Shown: positions 18,201-26,139 of the stretch, one piece after another
How positions within the stretch are numbered: the stretch's first letter is position 1
Layout: every line of letters starts with the position of its first letter
Assembly (NCBI GenBank): GCA_024234975.1
Contig: JACKNH010000021.1
Coordinates: 1-64,000, forward strand
Length of the DNA: 64,000 nucleotides
Source: Gammaproteobacteria bacterium
GTDB lineage: Bacteria; Pseudomonadota; Gammaproteobacteria; Ga0077536
Direction of reading: 5' to 3'
Program-made: the position numbers and the translations under genes
Notes under the pieces: model-generated
The model's input: the letters and a program-made list of their open reading frames with translations, nothing else
Database searches by the model: none
Told to the model about the DNA's origin: nothing

Positions 18201-21009
18201 AAGCGCCGATGACACCATCGGTGACAATCGAGCCACCGGTTACCGTTGTGAGACCGGAAAACTGGATATTGCCACCAGTGGCGGACAGGCTGGGTATGTT
18301 CGCAGCGGTACCCGCATTGAAAATGATGCTGCCGGCCGTCGCCGTGATTGCCGGCGCACTGATGACGCCGGTTGTCGTCCCGGCCTCCAGGAATACCGCC
18401 GCGGCCTGTGTATTTCCCAGGCTGATATCTCCGGTGCCATCGCCGCTGCCCGCAACAACGTCCAGCAGACCGCTGATGTTGATGCCCGCTGTGGTCACGT
18501 TGCCGTTCGCCGCTTCAAGCGTCACGTCGCCACCACTGATGGCGCCAGCGACCCCAACGGAAGTCGTAGCCAGCAGATCCACAACGGCGCCGTTTACCGC
18601 ACCGGCACTGATGGTCGTCGCACCTGCAATCGCGACGTTGGATACCGCGTTCATGTTGCCAACGTTTACGGCGCCGAAACCGCTGAGGACGATATTGGAT
18701 GTCGTCGCCTGCAGGTTACCGGCATTGAATGCATTCACACCGGATGCGGCAATGTCACCTGCCGTCAGGTTACCGCCTTGGATGATCAGAGTGGAGTTGA
18801 TGACATCCAATCCGAGGTGGCCGCCTACCGTCGCATCCCCCAGGGTAAGGTCGCCGCCCGATGCCATGAAAGAGGCGTTCGTCGTTGCGCTGACGTTTCC
18901 GACCTGAATCCCGGCGACACCAACTACGTTGATGGCGCCAGCGGTAGCAGTGATATTGCCTGTATCGACGTTCCCATTGCTGGCAGTCAATACGACGGAT
19001 TGCGCGCTGACGTTGTTCGTGATGCCGATGCCATCGTGCCCACCGACCACGATGCCACCGCCGCTGGCCGTCAACGCGTTCGCATTGACCATACCGAAGG
19101 TGGAGCCGCCGTTGAGCGTGATTCCGCCGTTGGCGACTACCGCGCCGAGCGTGGCGTTACCCGTTCCGCCACTGCCGGCTACCACAGCAAGGTTACCTGT
19201 CGTGTTGACGTTGCCAACCGTTACATGCGAAGCACCGTTGATAGTGACGTTTCCGCCAGCAGTGATATTGCCAACGCCGAGCGTGTCATGGCCTGAAACG
19301 GAGACGGTACCGACACCCGATACTGTGATGTCAGCCGTATTCACCGTACCCGATGCCGAACCACCGTGTACATCGACACCCGTACCTTGCAGGATACCGA
19401 TTGCGATGTTGCCGTTGGCGGTACCAGCCTTGACGGTCAGGTCGCCAGCGATGAAGAAGTTGATGCCCGACAAAGCGATATCGCCGGTGGTTCCGGGGTT
19501 GAATACGTAGAAGCTGCCCGGTGAGCAGATACCGACAAACGAACACCCGCCGCCATAGCTACCGGCAACGCTGCCCAGGGAGCCACTGGGCGTGTTGAAG
19601 CTCGTGGAGCCGATTGCGAGTGTCAGGTTACCGGCGCCGGTAGCGTTGATCGCAAAGTTGCTGGGGCTTGAGCCGTTAGCGATGACGCTGGACGCAAACA
19701 GCGTGATATCGACGCCGGCATTCAGCTGGGTCTCAATGAACCCCTTGCCGACCTGTCCGACGCTGGTCGTGCCATAGCTGACCGAAGGCGCGTTGGCATT
19801 GTTGAGGATTTCCAGGCGACCTGGGTCGATGACAACCTGGCCGCCATCGCCGACTGCGATATCTCCGTTGAGTGCCAGACTGCCATGACCACTGACTTCC
19901 ACCTGGCCACCGACACCACCGTCGACGCCAGCTTCGGCATTGATGGCCGCACCTTGCTGAAAGTCCATCCTTCCCTGGGCGACGATGCGTACCTGACCAC
20001 CGGCTGCGGAACCATCACCGCCGGCCTCGATGTCACTTCCGGTACGCACAGCGATGTCATCCGTACTGGTGATGACCACTCGCCCGCCCTGCTGCCCCTC
20101 AGCGCCGCTCGCATCGAGTGTACCTGCCTGGACAACATCGCCACCTGTACCACGAAGGAAAATCGCGCCGTCCTGTTCAACGATCGATTGCGCGCGAACC
20201 AGGCCTTCGTTGTTGACCGCAGTAGCAACCAGACCCTCGGCCACCTTCGCCGTCATCAGGACACGCCCGCCGTCAGCGGAGATCGCACCCAGGTTCTGCA
20301 CACCTGCGAGTTCGCTGACGATTTCTTCGTCGACCGCGAAGTCGACCAGTCCGCCCGCACCCAACTCCAATGTCATTTTGCGACCGGAGGCCAACACCAC
20401 GGTGCCAAGACGGCCGGTGATGACGCCGGAGTTCTCGACGTAATCGCCTGCCAGAACGATGTAGCCGTTCTCGCCGCTGTTGATCGTACCGGCGTTGATG
20501 ACGCTTGCGCCGTCAGGCGCGTCGTCCGGTCGAACCAACACGTAGTTGCCGGCCATGAATTCGTCACTGCCGATATCCTGGATACTGGCCACCAGCGCAC
20601 CGACATCGACCTGCGCATCCGGGCCGAAATAAACCCCATTCGGGTTAACCAGGAAAACCTGCCCATTGGCCGTGATCCGGCCGAGGATTTCAGAAGCGTC
20701 CTGACCGACGATACGGTTCAGGATGGTGGATGAAGTGCCGGGCTGGTTGAATATGACGTATTCGTTGCCGTCGACGGAGAACGTCTGCCAATTCATCACC
20801 GCTGATTGCGATTGCTGATTCACCTGCGTGGTGAACGCATCCGGGCGGACAACACTGGCGTTTCCGGCGACCAGTTGCTCACCGGACGGGCCGGCCAGCA
20901 CCAGGCCTGGCAACGACGCCAGCGCACCCCATCCGATTCGGGTGCCGTAACTCGACGCGATGCGGACGGCCAACGGCTTGCGGTTGAAGTCTGAAGGTAC
21001 GTTTGTCAT
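15208..21009 (-). CDS. Giant TpsA-type filamentous adhesin (two-partner secretion exoprotein)
   Basis: The 1933-residue protein is exported through its TpsB partner. An N-terminal TPS/haemagglutination-activity domain covers about residues 40-290: GNASVVRPDAF, NWQTFSVDGNEYVIFNQPG, ILGRITANGQVFLVNPNGVYF, with the signature NPNG. The rest is low-complexity beta-helix sequence rich in Gly, Ala, Val, Asn and Thr, with recurrent VTVNGDV, GNITAG and VTLNA-like strands. The C-terminus is acidic (a run of Asp/Glu near residue 1900) and ends in ECSA, with one cysteine close to the end. Few cysteines occur elsewhere (GGGCSFVGICSPGS, about residue 490). Function as an adhesin or biofilm protein is inferred from the family. 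Confidence 0.88.
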   Translation of the reverse strand: MTNVPSDFNRKPLAVRIASSYGTRIGWGALASLPGLVLAGPSGEQLVAGNASVVRPDAFTTQVNQQSQSAVMNWQTFSVDGNEYVIFNQPGTSSTILNRIVGQDASEILGRITANGQVFLVNPNGVYFGPDAQVDVGALVASIQDIGSDEFMAGNYVLVRPDDAPDGASVINAGTINSGENGYIVLAGDYVENSGVITGRLGTVVLASGRKMTLELGAGGLVDFAVDEEIVSELAGVQNLGAISADGGRVLMTAKVAEGLVATAVNNEGLVRAQSIVEQDGAIFLRGTGGDVVQAGTLDASGAEGQQGGRVVITSTDDIAVRTGSDIEAGGDGSAAGGQVRIVAQGRMDFQQGAAINAEAGVDGGVGGQVEVSGHGSLALNGDIAVGDGGQVVIDPGRLEILNNANAPSVSYGTTSVGQVGKGFIETQLNAGVDITLFASSVIANGSSPSNFAINATGAGNLTLAIGSTSFNTPSGSLGSVAGSYGGGCSFVGICSPGSFYVFNPGTTGDIALSGINFFIAGDLTVKAGTANGNIAIGILQGTGVDVHGGSASGTVNTADITVSGVGTVSVSGHDTLGVGNITAGGNVTINGASHVTVGNVNTTGNLAVVAGSGGTGNATLGAVVANGGITLNGGSTFGMVNANALTASGGGIVVGGHDGIGITNNVSAQSVVLTASNGNVDTGNITATAGAINVVGVAGIQVGNVSATTNASFMASGGDLTLGDATVGGHLGLDVINSTLIIQGGNLTAGDIAASGVNAFNAGNLQATTSNIVLSGFGAVNVGNMNAVSNVAIAGATTISAGAVNGAVVDLLATTSVGVAGAISGGDVTLEAANGNVTTAGINISGLLDVVAGSGDGTGDISLGNTQAAAVFLEAGTTTGVISAPAITATAGSIIFNAGTAANIPSLSATGGNIQFSGLTTVTGGSIVTDGVIGASSVGTFNATSMNAGSDIIIGALSGIALSGATVASGQVSLTTPAGNITAGNITSGSAQQIVVNAGAGDVTLGNLAGGDISVVAPGGAISLGNLAINGQFLLTAADDLVIGNVSAQDSLQLTTTAGSLTTGILSVSGPGDALLTLTTPAGESITVNGGISAIAGEGDANIIISAGADLTVAPGGVVAEGSGDAVIDITAAGVVDIAGRVDADAQGFGIGEVNIVADSVTAGDDIVASAESDNNATVRVFAAGDIMVAGSVAAGTPADGLIYMDGHHITIGNTVGVASDASVEGIVPAGNATIWLFGDTFSSDGAGGVTVHGPVVAVAGNANTAGNVAVEIRGDTVTLTDTVSSPSIGSDSIPTRGVLLKAGGGGNADLNLSGHDQLTVNGATVIVADGGNARADFGSPTLISAVEVNGNVTVTGSRAEVRVVGFDVVVNGDVIANASTNIAEIIVSGFVEGQGNPGDVQTNGTLTANAQGAGAEAGIWLAGASVTVNGDAMAVSEQDAWFSASAETVTVNGDVAVDATGGSGGVWISAGTIEINGAVAARGSSFADISFGAEDIQTNGTLTTLATNGGTRIELYAASIESTGGPVEVNGAVRAETTGAGASASVFMYGSSVTLNASTTVATASGEGSTFYTSGSTVTFNAGVSTGLNGFIGVNGNTLTGTGVLAGDNVSVFARQTVNLKTAAETLSILSSGAGASSVMVDNSSHTGSASAFVEGSAPGGVEILNGGNLDISISFLDAGFFKAVSMTGNLFIDGNLTVGSNALAATSADQFLFDTLEANGLVPPAHGANIYLSAPGGITVESIEFTNSTPFSKFYSNDQIVIGDVSGPTGADYLVVYSLLNPELSIQIEDAFFEPAAGVVGFNNTDNFAVWPGTTIVFGEASADAGAAMNADITIGQNGTIDIGSQNFLVYTRGSVVGLENLISTGVIAGAEPAEDFQIPIVNEFDQNTDGDDGEDDDDDTLQGVVAGSGGDNESEISEETSSGQLECSA

Positions 21010-21169
21010 ATACGGCTAACCCGAGGTTGAACCTGCTTTTCTTATGTTGAAGTCTGACCCGATACCCACGGACCAGTGGCTTCACCCCATCCTAGGCATC
21101 AGCGGCATCTGGCCGCCACGTAAAAACTTCCAAACAGCGTGCTTATTGCGGTAACTGATCGCGCCGTTT

Positions 21170-22843
21170 TCAAAAATTCACACTCATGCCGAACCAGCCG
21201 CGTACATCGTCGCGGCCGTCGACAGACAACCGATCACCGAGCCGGCGCGCAATTTCGACATTGATGCCGATGCGTTCGAACAAGGTGAGATCCAGCCCGG
21301 CACCGAATCCGCTCAGACTTTCGTTGTCGGGTGTATTGAGCAGTTCTGAATCGTAGTGAAAGACGGTCGCGCTATCGGCGAACAGATAGAACTGACCGGC
21401 AAGATTCATCACGACAGGCAACCTGCGGCGCAATTCCAGCGACACTGCATAGCCCGCATCGCCCGCCAATTCCGACGACGCATAAGCGCGGACATTTTCG
21501 CGCCCGCCAATACGGTACTGTTCCAGGTCTACGAGTTGATCGAGTGCAGCGACCCCGGTGGCGCGGACAACCAGCGCCCAGTAATCGTTCAAGCTGCGGA
21601 AGTGGCCGATGTCGAAGCGGAATTTGCCGGTCTGCGCATTGTTCTCCGGCACCTGGGTCAACGGGTTGCGCACGTTGTTATCGAAGTTGGTCGAAAACGA
21701 TCCACCAATGGATGTGAATGAGCGCGCGTGATTCATTGAATAGGAGCCTGACAGCACCACCAGATTGAGATCCCGTTTCTCGCGGGTGAGCGCGCTGCCG
21801 GTTTCCTGCCAGGTGACGGTGCGATCCAGGCCGAGGCTCAGATTCAATGTTCCGTTATCGGTTGGATAAAAGCGGCGGGAGAAGGTGACACCGAAATTCT
21901 CGCCATCACCGAGCAAGTTCAGGCCCTGCAGCCCTGGCGGCAGTTCAGTGCTGTCGACGTCGTAGTCGAAGCGACTGTAATACGTGATGACACGACCGTC
22001 GCCCATGCCCGGCGGCAACTGGAATCCATAACGACCGCTGTAGTAGTTGAGGTGATCGCCTTCGGCCTGCACCACACTGAAGGCCAGCCGATCACCGATT
22101 CCCAATGGCGAATTGAAGGCGATATCACCTTCCATACGCCACTCGCCGATCGACGTCCGCCCGTAATTATTCACGCGGACCGAACCCGATACGGGGTCTT
22201 CGCTCGCGCGAATCACGATGTCCGACTGACCATAGCCTGTGCCCGGCTGAATGACAGCGCGCGCCGACAGCCCTGGCAGCTGGTTCAATCCATCGAGTTC
22301 GCGATGAAGCAGGTTGTCCGTAATCACGGCGCCTGGCGCCAATCCTTGCAGTTCCTGGTTCAGAAAACTTTCGCGATAACGGCGATTGCCTTCCAGCCGG
22401 ACATTCTCGACCCGCCCTTCGATCACCTCCAGGCGGACAGTGCCGGAACTGATTTGTTGTGCGGGAACGGTACAGGTCGCGACGGTGTATCCGAGATCGC
22501 GGTAGTGGCGGGTGATGACATCCGCGACATCATAGATTTCAAGCAACGTCAGTTCGCGGCCCTCGTAGGGCGCAACCAGCGCTGACAATTCATCAGGCGG
22601 CAGACTGTAATTACCGGAAATATCGAAACGCTGAATCCGTATGGCTTTGCCGCCGGGCGGCACCTGCGATGCCACCGGTGCCTGCTCGCTGGAAACCCGC
22701 GGACGTTCCTGGTCGGTGGTCGGAACCGTCGGCCTCTGCTGCCGCAGCGGATCCTGCACAGACCCAGGTGTCGGCACCTGCTGCGCAAGCGCGTTCGCTG
22801 CCAATAACCCCGCCAGACTTCCAACCACTAATGCACGATACAT
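21170..22843 (-). CDS. TpsB-type outer-membrane transporter (ShlB/FhaC/HecB family)
   Basis: The 557-residue protein has a signal peptide (GSLAGLLAANALAQQ), a proline-rich linker, a POTRA region (about residues 65-205: IRIQRFDISGNYSLPPDEL, VIEGRVENVRLEGNRRY) and a C-terminal 16-strand barrel ending in aromatic NF. The conserved barrel signatures SVRVNNYGRTSIGEWR and YRIGGRENVRAYASSELAGDAGY are present; the second is close to the FhaC L6-loop VRGY/F motif. It precedes tpsA by 160 bases on the same strand, the classic order. It exports and folds TpsA across the outer membrane. Confidence 0.92.
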   Translation of the reverse strand: MYRALVVGSLAGLLAANALAQQVPTPGSVQDPLRQQRPTVPTTDQERPRVSSEQAPVASQVPPGGKAIRIQRFDISGNYSLPPDELSALVAPYEGRELTLLEIYDVADVITRHYRDLGYTVATCTVPAQQISSGTVRLEVIEGRVENVRLEGNRRYRESFLNQELQGLAPGAVITDNLLHRELDGLNQLPGLSARAVIQPGTGYGQSDIVIRASEDPVSGSVRVNNYGRTSIGEWRMEGDIAFNSPLGIGDRLAFSVVQAEGDHLNYYSGRYGFQLPPGMGDGRVITYYSRFDYDVDSTELPPGLQGLNLLGDGENFGVTFSRRFYPTDNGTLNLSLGLDRTVTWQETGSALTREKRDLNLVVLSGSYSMNHARSFTSIGGSFSTNFDNNVRNPLTQVPENNAQTGKFRFDIGHFRSLNDYWALVVRATGVAALDQLVDLEQYRIGGRENVRAYASSELAGDAGYAVSLELRRRLPVVMNLAGQFYLFADSATVFHYDSELLNTPDNESLSGFGAGLDLTLFERIGINVEIARRLGDRLSVDGRDDVRGWFGMSVNF

Positions 22844-23548
22844 AGTTATTCATTCTCGCTTGTTGACGGCGCGGACCGTGCTTAATGAGACACTCCGCTG
22901 TCCCCGGGAAGCTATAGCGGGTAATTATAAATAATATCTAACTATCTACAATAACAGCTTTTTTTGGATTCTCTCGGACAACTGACCGGTGGCGCGCGTG
23001 GCGGTCACGAAACACCCGGCGGTTTATGGGCGTTGAATTGGCGACAGGCGGCAGCGTTGGCTGTGGTTTCACTGCGCCGGCACCCGGCATTCCTGCACCA
23101 TGCGTAGTTCGGACGAGCGCCTGGCGGACGGGGCAACAGCCACCGCGGTTTCCATTCGCCCACTCCCTCTGATGAGCCGCTCGCCGGCGTCTCCGACAGC
23201 GACAGAAATCCGATATTATCCTTTTAAATCAGCTAGTTAATAATTAAAAGGCGAGGCTTGAGAATGCACCGGCGGCCGCAGTGACATTCTGCTTTGCAGC
23301 ATAGCGTAGCGGATTTCCTGGCCAGATTGGTAAGTCGTCGCTTGCGGTGATTACTTGAAGGCAAATCGCATGCCCATGGCGGGGGCTACGACGGCACGCC
23401 CTGACGAGCGCACGACACAACGGACCCTGCACGAACCTGCGGCACTGCCCCGGGACGATAGTGACACGGCTCTCGGGCTGCGCTATTGGCTGCGAATGCA
23501 CGCGGCCGCCAAGTCGGCGGCCGCGGGAATCCTGGGAGTGGAGGAGGT
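22844..23548. other. Gene-free AT-variable stretch upstream of tpsB
   Basis: No believable gene is seen on either strand in these 705 bases. Immediately upstream of tpsB (about 22920-22960) the sequence is very AT-rich in an otherwise GC-rich genome, as expected for a promoter or nucleoid-protein target. A second AT-rich patch with an inverted repeat lies at 23220-23251. The rest (23260-23548) runs into the 3' side of the stress-protein gene without recognisable content. Confidence 0.5.
23220..23251. repeat. AT-rich inverted repeat
   Basis: CCTTTTAA (23220-23227) and TTAAAAGG (23244-23251) are perfect inverted copies separated by 16 AT-rich bases that contain TTAATAA. It may be an operator or a hairpin. 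It lies 300 bases from the end of the stress-protein gene and 375 from the tpsB start, so its target is unclear. Confidence 0.35.
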
Positions 23549-23995
23549 CTACTGCGGCCGGATAGTCATGACGGCGCACGGCGCTTCGCGAACCACCCGC
23601 TCGGCGACACTGCCCATCAACATGTGAGGCAGCCCGGTGCGACCGTGGGTTCCCATTACGATGAGGTCGACCCCTTGTTCCTTGGCGTAGTTGAGAATTT
23701 CGTAATACGGCGCTCCTTCGGCCACCACGCGCACCACGTTTACGCCTGCGCCGACGGCGGCGTCCGGAACTTCGAGCAGTGATTTCTCCGCCTGTGCTTT
23801 GACTTCCTTGCGCCATTCAACCGGCAGGTAGGCTTCGGTGACGCCGTAGGCAGCGATAGCTGCGATGTCCTGCACAACGTGCATCACATGGAGTTCGGCG
23901 CCGAAGCGTCGTGCCAATTCACAGGCAATTCCCAATGCACGGTTTCCCGACGGGCTGAAATCGGTTGGATACAGAATGCGCTTGAATTCGAGCAT
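23549..23995 (-). CDS. Universal stress protein (UspA family)
   Basis: The 148-residue single-domain Usp opens with LEFKRILYPTDFSPSGNRAL and carries the ATP-binding signature GTHGRTGLPHMLMGSVAERVV near the C-terminus (G-x2-G-x9-G-S pattern), placing it in the nucleotide-binding subgroup. GGGAGA lies six bases before the ATG. It stands alone between two spacers. Usp proteins support survival under stress and growth arrest; the specific role here is unknown. Confidence 0.92.
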   Translation of the reverse strand: MLEFKRILYPTDFSPSGNRALGIACELARRFGAELHVMHVVQDIAAIAAYGVTEAYLPVEWRKEVKAQAEKSLLEVPDAAVGAGVNVVRVVAEGAPYYEILNYAKEQGVDLIVMGTHGRTGLPHMLMGSVAERVVREAPCAVMTIRPQ

Positions 23996-24209
23996 GGTCG
24001 TTCTCCCACTGGCGTTTGGCTAGTCTGGGCCGCAGGCCATGCCGGGGTATTGATCCTGCTCAATTGCGGATCCGGCGTCAGCCCCGGCATCTGGTCCATA
24101 CGGGCCCGATGAAATCTACTACAGCCGCGGTTCGCATGCACCGTGCAGGCAGTGGCATGCCAGGGTCGCAATCTTTACCATGGACACCCTTCTCAACTGG
24201 TGAGCCCCC

Positions 24210-25352
24210 ATGGCGCTGCAGATAGTTCCCGTCTCCGATGCTCGTGCGCTCGATACCTTCATTCGTGTTCCATGGACGGTCTACCGCGACGATGCACATT
24301 GGGTGCCACCGTTGCTGCTTGAACGCAAGGAAGCGCTGTCGAAAAAGAATCCGTTTTTCGAGCATGCGCAGTGGCAGGGATTCACCGCGCTGATGGATGG
24401 CAGACCGGTGGGGCGCATCAGTGCGCAGATCGATTCGTTACATCAGGAACGATACCAGGATGCGACCGGCTATTTCGGTCTGTTTGAATCACCCGATGAT
24501 AAGCAGATAGCGTCCGCACTGTTCGCGGCGGCGGAAAGCTGGTTGCTGGATCGTGGTATGCGTGCAACTGTCGGGCCGTTAAACCTGGGCATCAACCAGG
24601 AAGTGGGATTACTCGTGGAAGGCTTCGATCAGCCCCCCAACATCATGATGGGCCATGCACCGCGATACTACGGGCCGTTGGTGGAAGCATGTGGTTACGA
24701 GAAAGCGGTCGATGTACTGGCTTACGAAATCGGCCGCAAGGAAGATCGCATCGTCGAAGCCATGGAACCGTTCGTCAGGCGGCTACCCGAAAACCTTGTT
24801 GTCCGCCCCCTGGACACATCGCGCAAGGCGGCCGAACTGGATGCACTACGCGATATTTTCAACGACGCCTGGTCTGGCAATTGGGGCTTCGTGCCATTCA
24901 CTGAAAACGAATTCCGCGCCGTAGGCAATGAAATGCTGATGCTGTTGCCGCGTGATTTCATCCAGATTGCCGAAATCGATGGTGAGCCGGTTGCCTTCAT
25001 CACCTTGCTGCCCAATATCAATGAAGCGCTCGCCGACCTCGATGGTCGCCTGCTGCCATTCGGCTGGCTGAAACTGCTGTGGCGGTTGAAGGTGAAGTTT
25101 CCAACCTCGGGCCGCGTCGCCTTGATGGGCGTGCGCAAACACCTGCAGCGCACCCGCCTGGGCCCGGGCCTCGCCTATGCCGTTATCCGCGAAGTCCGCA
25201 AAGCCGCGCTGGCCCATGGCCTTACCCGGGTGGAGTTCTCGTGGATTCTGGAGCAGAACAAGCCCACCCGTCACATCATCGAATTGATCGGCGGCACGAT
25301 TAACAAGCGCTACCGGCTTTATCGTAAGAACCTCGGCGCAACAGTGGTCTGA
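24210..25352 (+). CDS. GNAT-fold acyltransferase-like protein, candidate ceramide synthase
   Basis: The 380-residue protein belongs to a widespread family with a GNAT acyltransferase fold. Recognisable segments are FIRVPWTVYRDDAHWVPPLL, GRPVGRISAQID, the central GPLNLGINQEVGLLVEGFDQPP, and a C-terminal second GNAT-like half (RVEFSWILEQNKPTRHIIELIGG). No signal peptide or membrane helix is seen. It leads a three-gene plus-strand group with a nucleotidyltransferase (4-base gap) and a hydroxylase. Ceramide synthase of Caulobacter is described as a GNAT-type N-acyltransferase, and sphingolipid genes lie 7 kb downstream, so that role is possible, but this is inference. Confidence 0.6.
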   Translation: MALQIVPVSDARALDTFIRVPWTVYRDDAHWVPPLLLERKEALSKKNPFFEHAQWQGFTALMDGRPVGRISAQIDSLHQERYQDATGYFGLFESPDDKQIASALFAAAESWLLDRGMRATVGPLNLGINQEVGLLVEGFDQPPNIMMGHAPRYYGPLVEACGYEKAVDVLAYEIGRKEDRIVEAMEPFVRRLPENLVVRPLDTSRKAAELDALRDIFNDAWSGNWGFVPFTENEFRAVGNEMLMLLPRDFIQIAEIDGEPVAFITLLPNINEALADLDGRLLPFGWLKLLWRLKVKFPTSGRVALMGVRKHLQRTRLGPGLAYAVIREVRKAALAHGLTRVEFSWILEQNKPTRHIIELIGGTINKRYRLYRKNLGATVV

Positions 25353-25356
25353 CGCG

Positions 25357-26139
25357 TTGCCAGCGGGATTCTCCACCATCGTCCTCGCCGGCGAACGTCC
25401 CGGCGGCAGCGTCTTGAGCAGATCGGCAGGGGTCGACGCCAACGTGCTCGTGCCGGTGCAGGGAATGCCGTGCCTGCAACGCGTACTGACGACATTGGCT
25501 GCCACCGCCTCAGTGCAGCCCGCCGTAGTCGTGGGGCCGGCCGCATCGATCATGAAGGCGCATGGGGAAATTGCACAGTGGCTGGCGCAGACAGGGTTTC
25601 GCTGGCTACCGCCACAACCCGGACCGGCGGCCAGCGGCCTGGCTGGCCTTGAACAGGTGTCGCAACCGACGTTATTGACGACCGGGGACCACGCGCTGCT
25701 TACCCCTGCCATAGTGAATCGATTCATCGCCGATGCGGCCGCGCTGAAGGCGGATTTCGTCGTCGGGCTGGTGCCCTACGAAAACGTCCGCGCACGCTAT
25801 CCGCAATCACGCCGTACCGTACTGAGATTTTCCGATGGCGGCTTTTGTGGCAGTAACCTGTTTGCGATAATAACGCCCGCCGGGGCCGACGCTCTCAGAC
25901 TCTGGCGACGTTTCGAGGCTGACCGCAAGAAACCGTGGAAGATTGCGCACGGCCTCGGCCCGGGACTGTTGCTCCGTTACCTGCTTCGTCTGGCCAGTGT
26001 CGACGACGCGATGCAGGTGTTGTCCGAGCGCGCGGGATGCCGGATACGGTGCGCGAAGATAGAAGACTGCCATGCCGCAATCGACGTGGATTCCGAAGCT
26101 GACTGGCAACTCGCCGAGAAAATACTAAGTGAACACTGA
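25357..26139 (+). CDS. MobA-like nucleotidyltransferase
   Basis: The 260-residue protein has the Rossmann-like NTP-transferase fold: STIVLAGERPGG (a degraded version of the LAGGxGxRM loop), LVPVQGMPCLQRVL, LLTTGDHALLTPAIV (metal-binding D region) and C-terminal AIDVDSEADWQLAE. It uses a TTG start four bases after the upstream stop and overlaps the next gene by 11 bases, so the three genes form one operon. Such enzymes transfer NMP to phosphate groups of sugars, alditols, lipid head-group precursors or molybdenum cofactor. The altered glycine loop means activity should not be assumed. Substrate unknown. Confidence 0.65.
   Translation: MPAGFSTIVLAGERPGGSVLSRSAGVDANVLVPVQGMPCLQRVLTTLAATASVQPAVVVGPAASIMKAHGEIAQWLAQTGFRWLPPQPGPAASGLAGLEQVSQPTLLTTGDHALLTPAIVNRFIADAAALKADFVVGLVPYENVRARYPQSRRTVLRFSDGGFCGSNLFAIITPAGADALRLWRRFEADRKKPWKIAHGLGPGLLLRYLLRLASVDDAMQVLSERAGCRIRCAKIEDCHAAIDVDSEADWQLAEKILSEH

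Noticed and set aside
15900..19700. Regularly recurring short sequences inside tpsA that could suggest a CRISPR array or tandem DNA repeats
   Set aside because: The repeats are imperfect, vary in spacing and encode beta-helix strands in one frame; there are no identical repeats with unique spacers and no cas genes.
16462..20733. Long plus-strand open frames (such as 16472-17062, 18028-19296 and 19885-20733) opposite tpsA
   Set aside because: They mirror the repetitive, GC-biased tpsA codons, lack ribosome sites and show no family motifs. The minus-strand TPS domain and repeats explain the region fully.
23244..23816. Minus-strand frame of 190 residues overlapping the universal stress protein
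   Set aside because: It is very arginine-rich, lies in another frame of the Usp gene and has no family motif.
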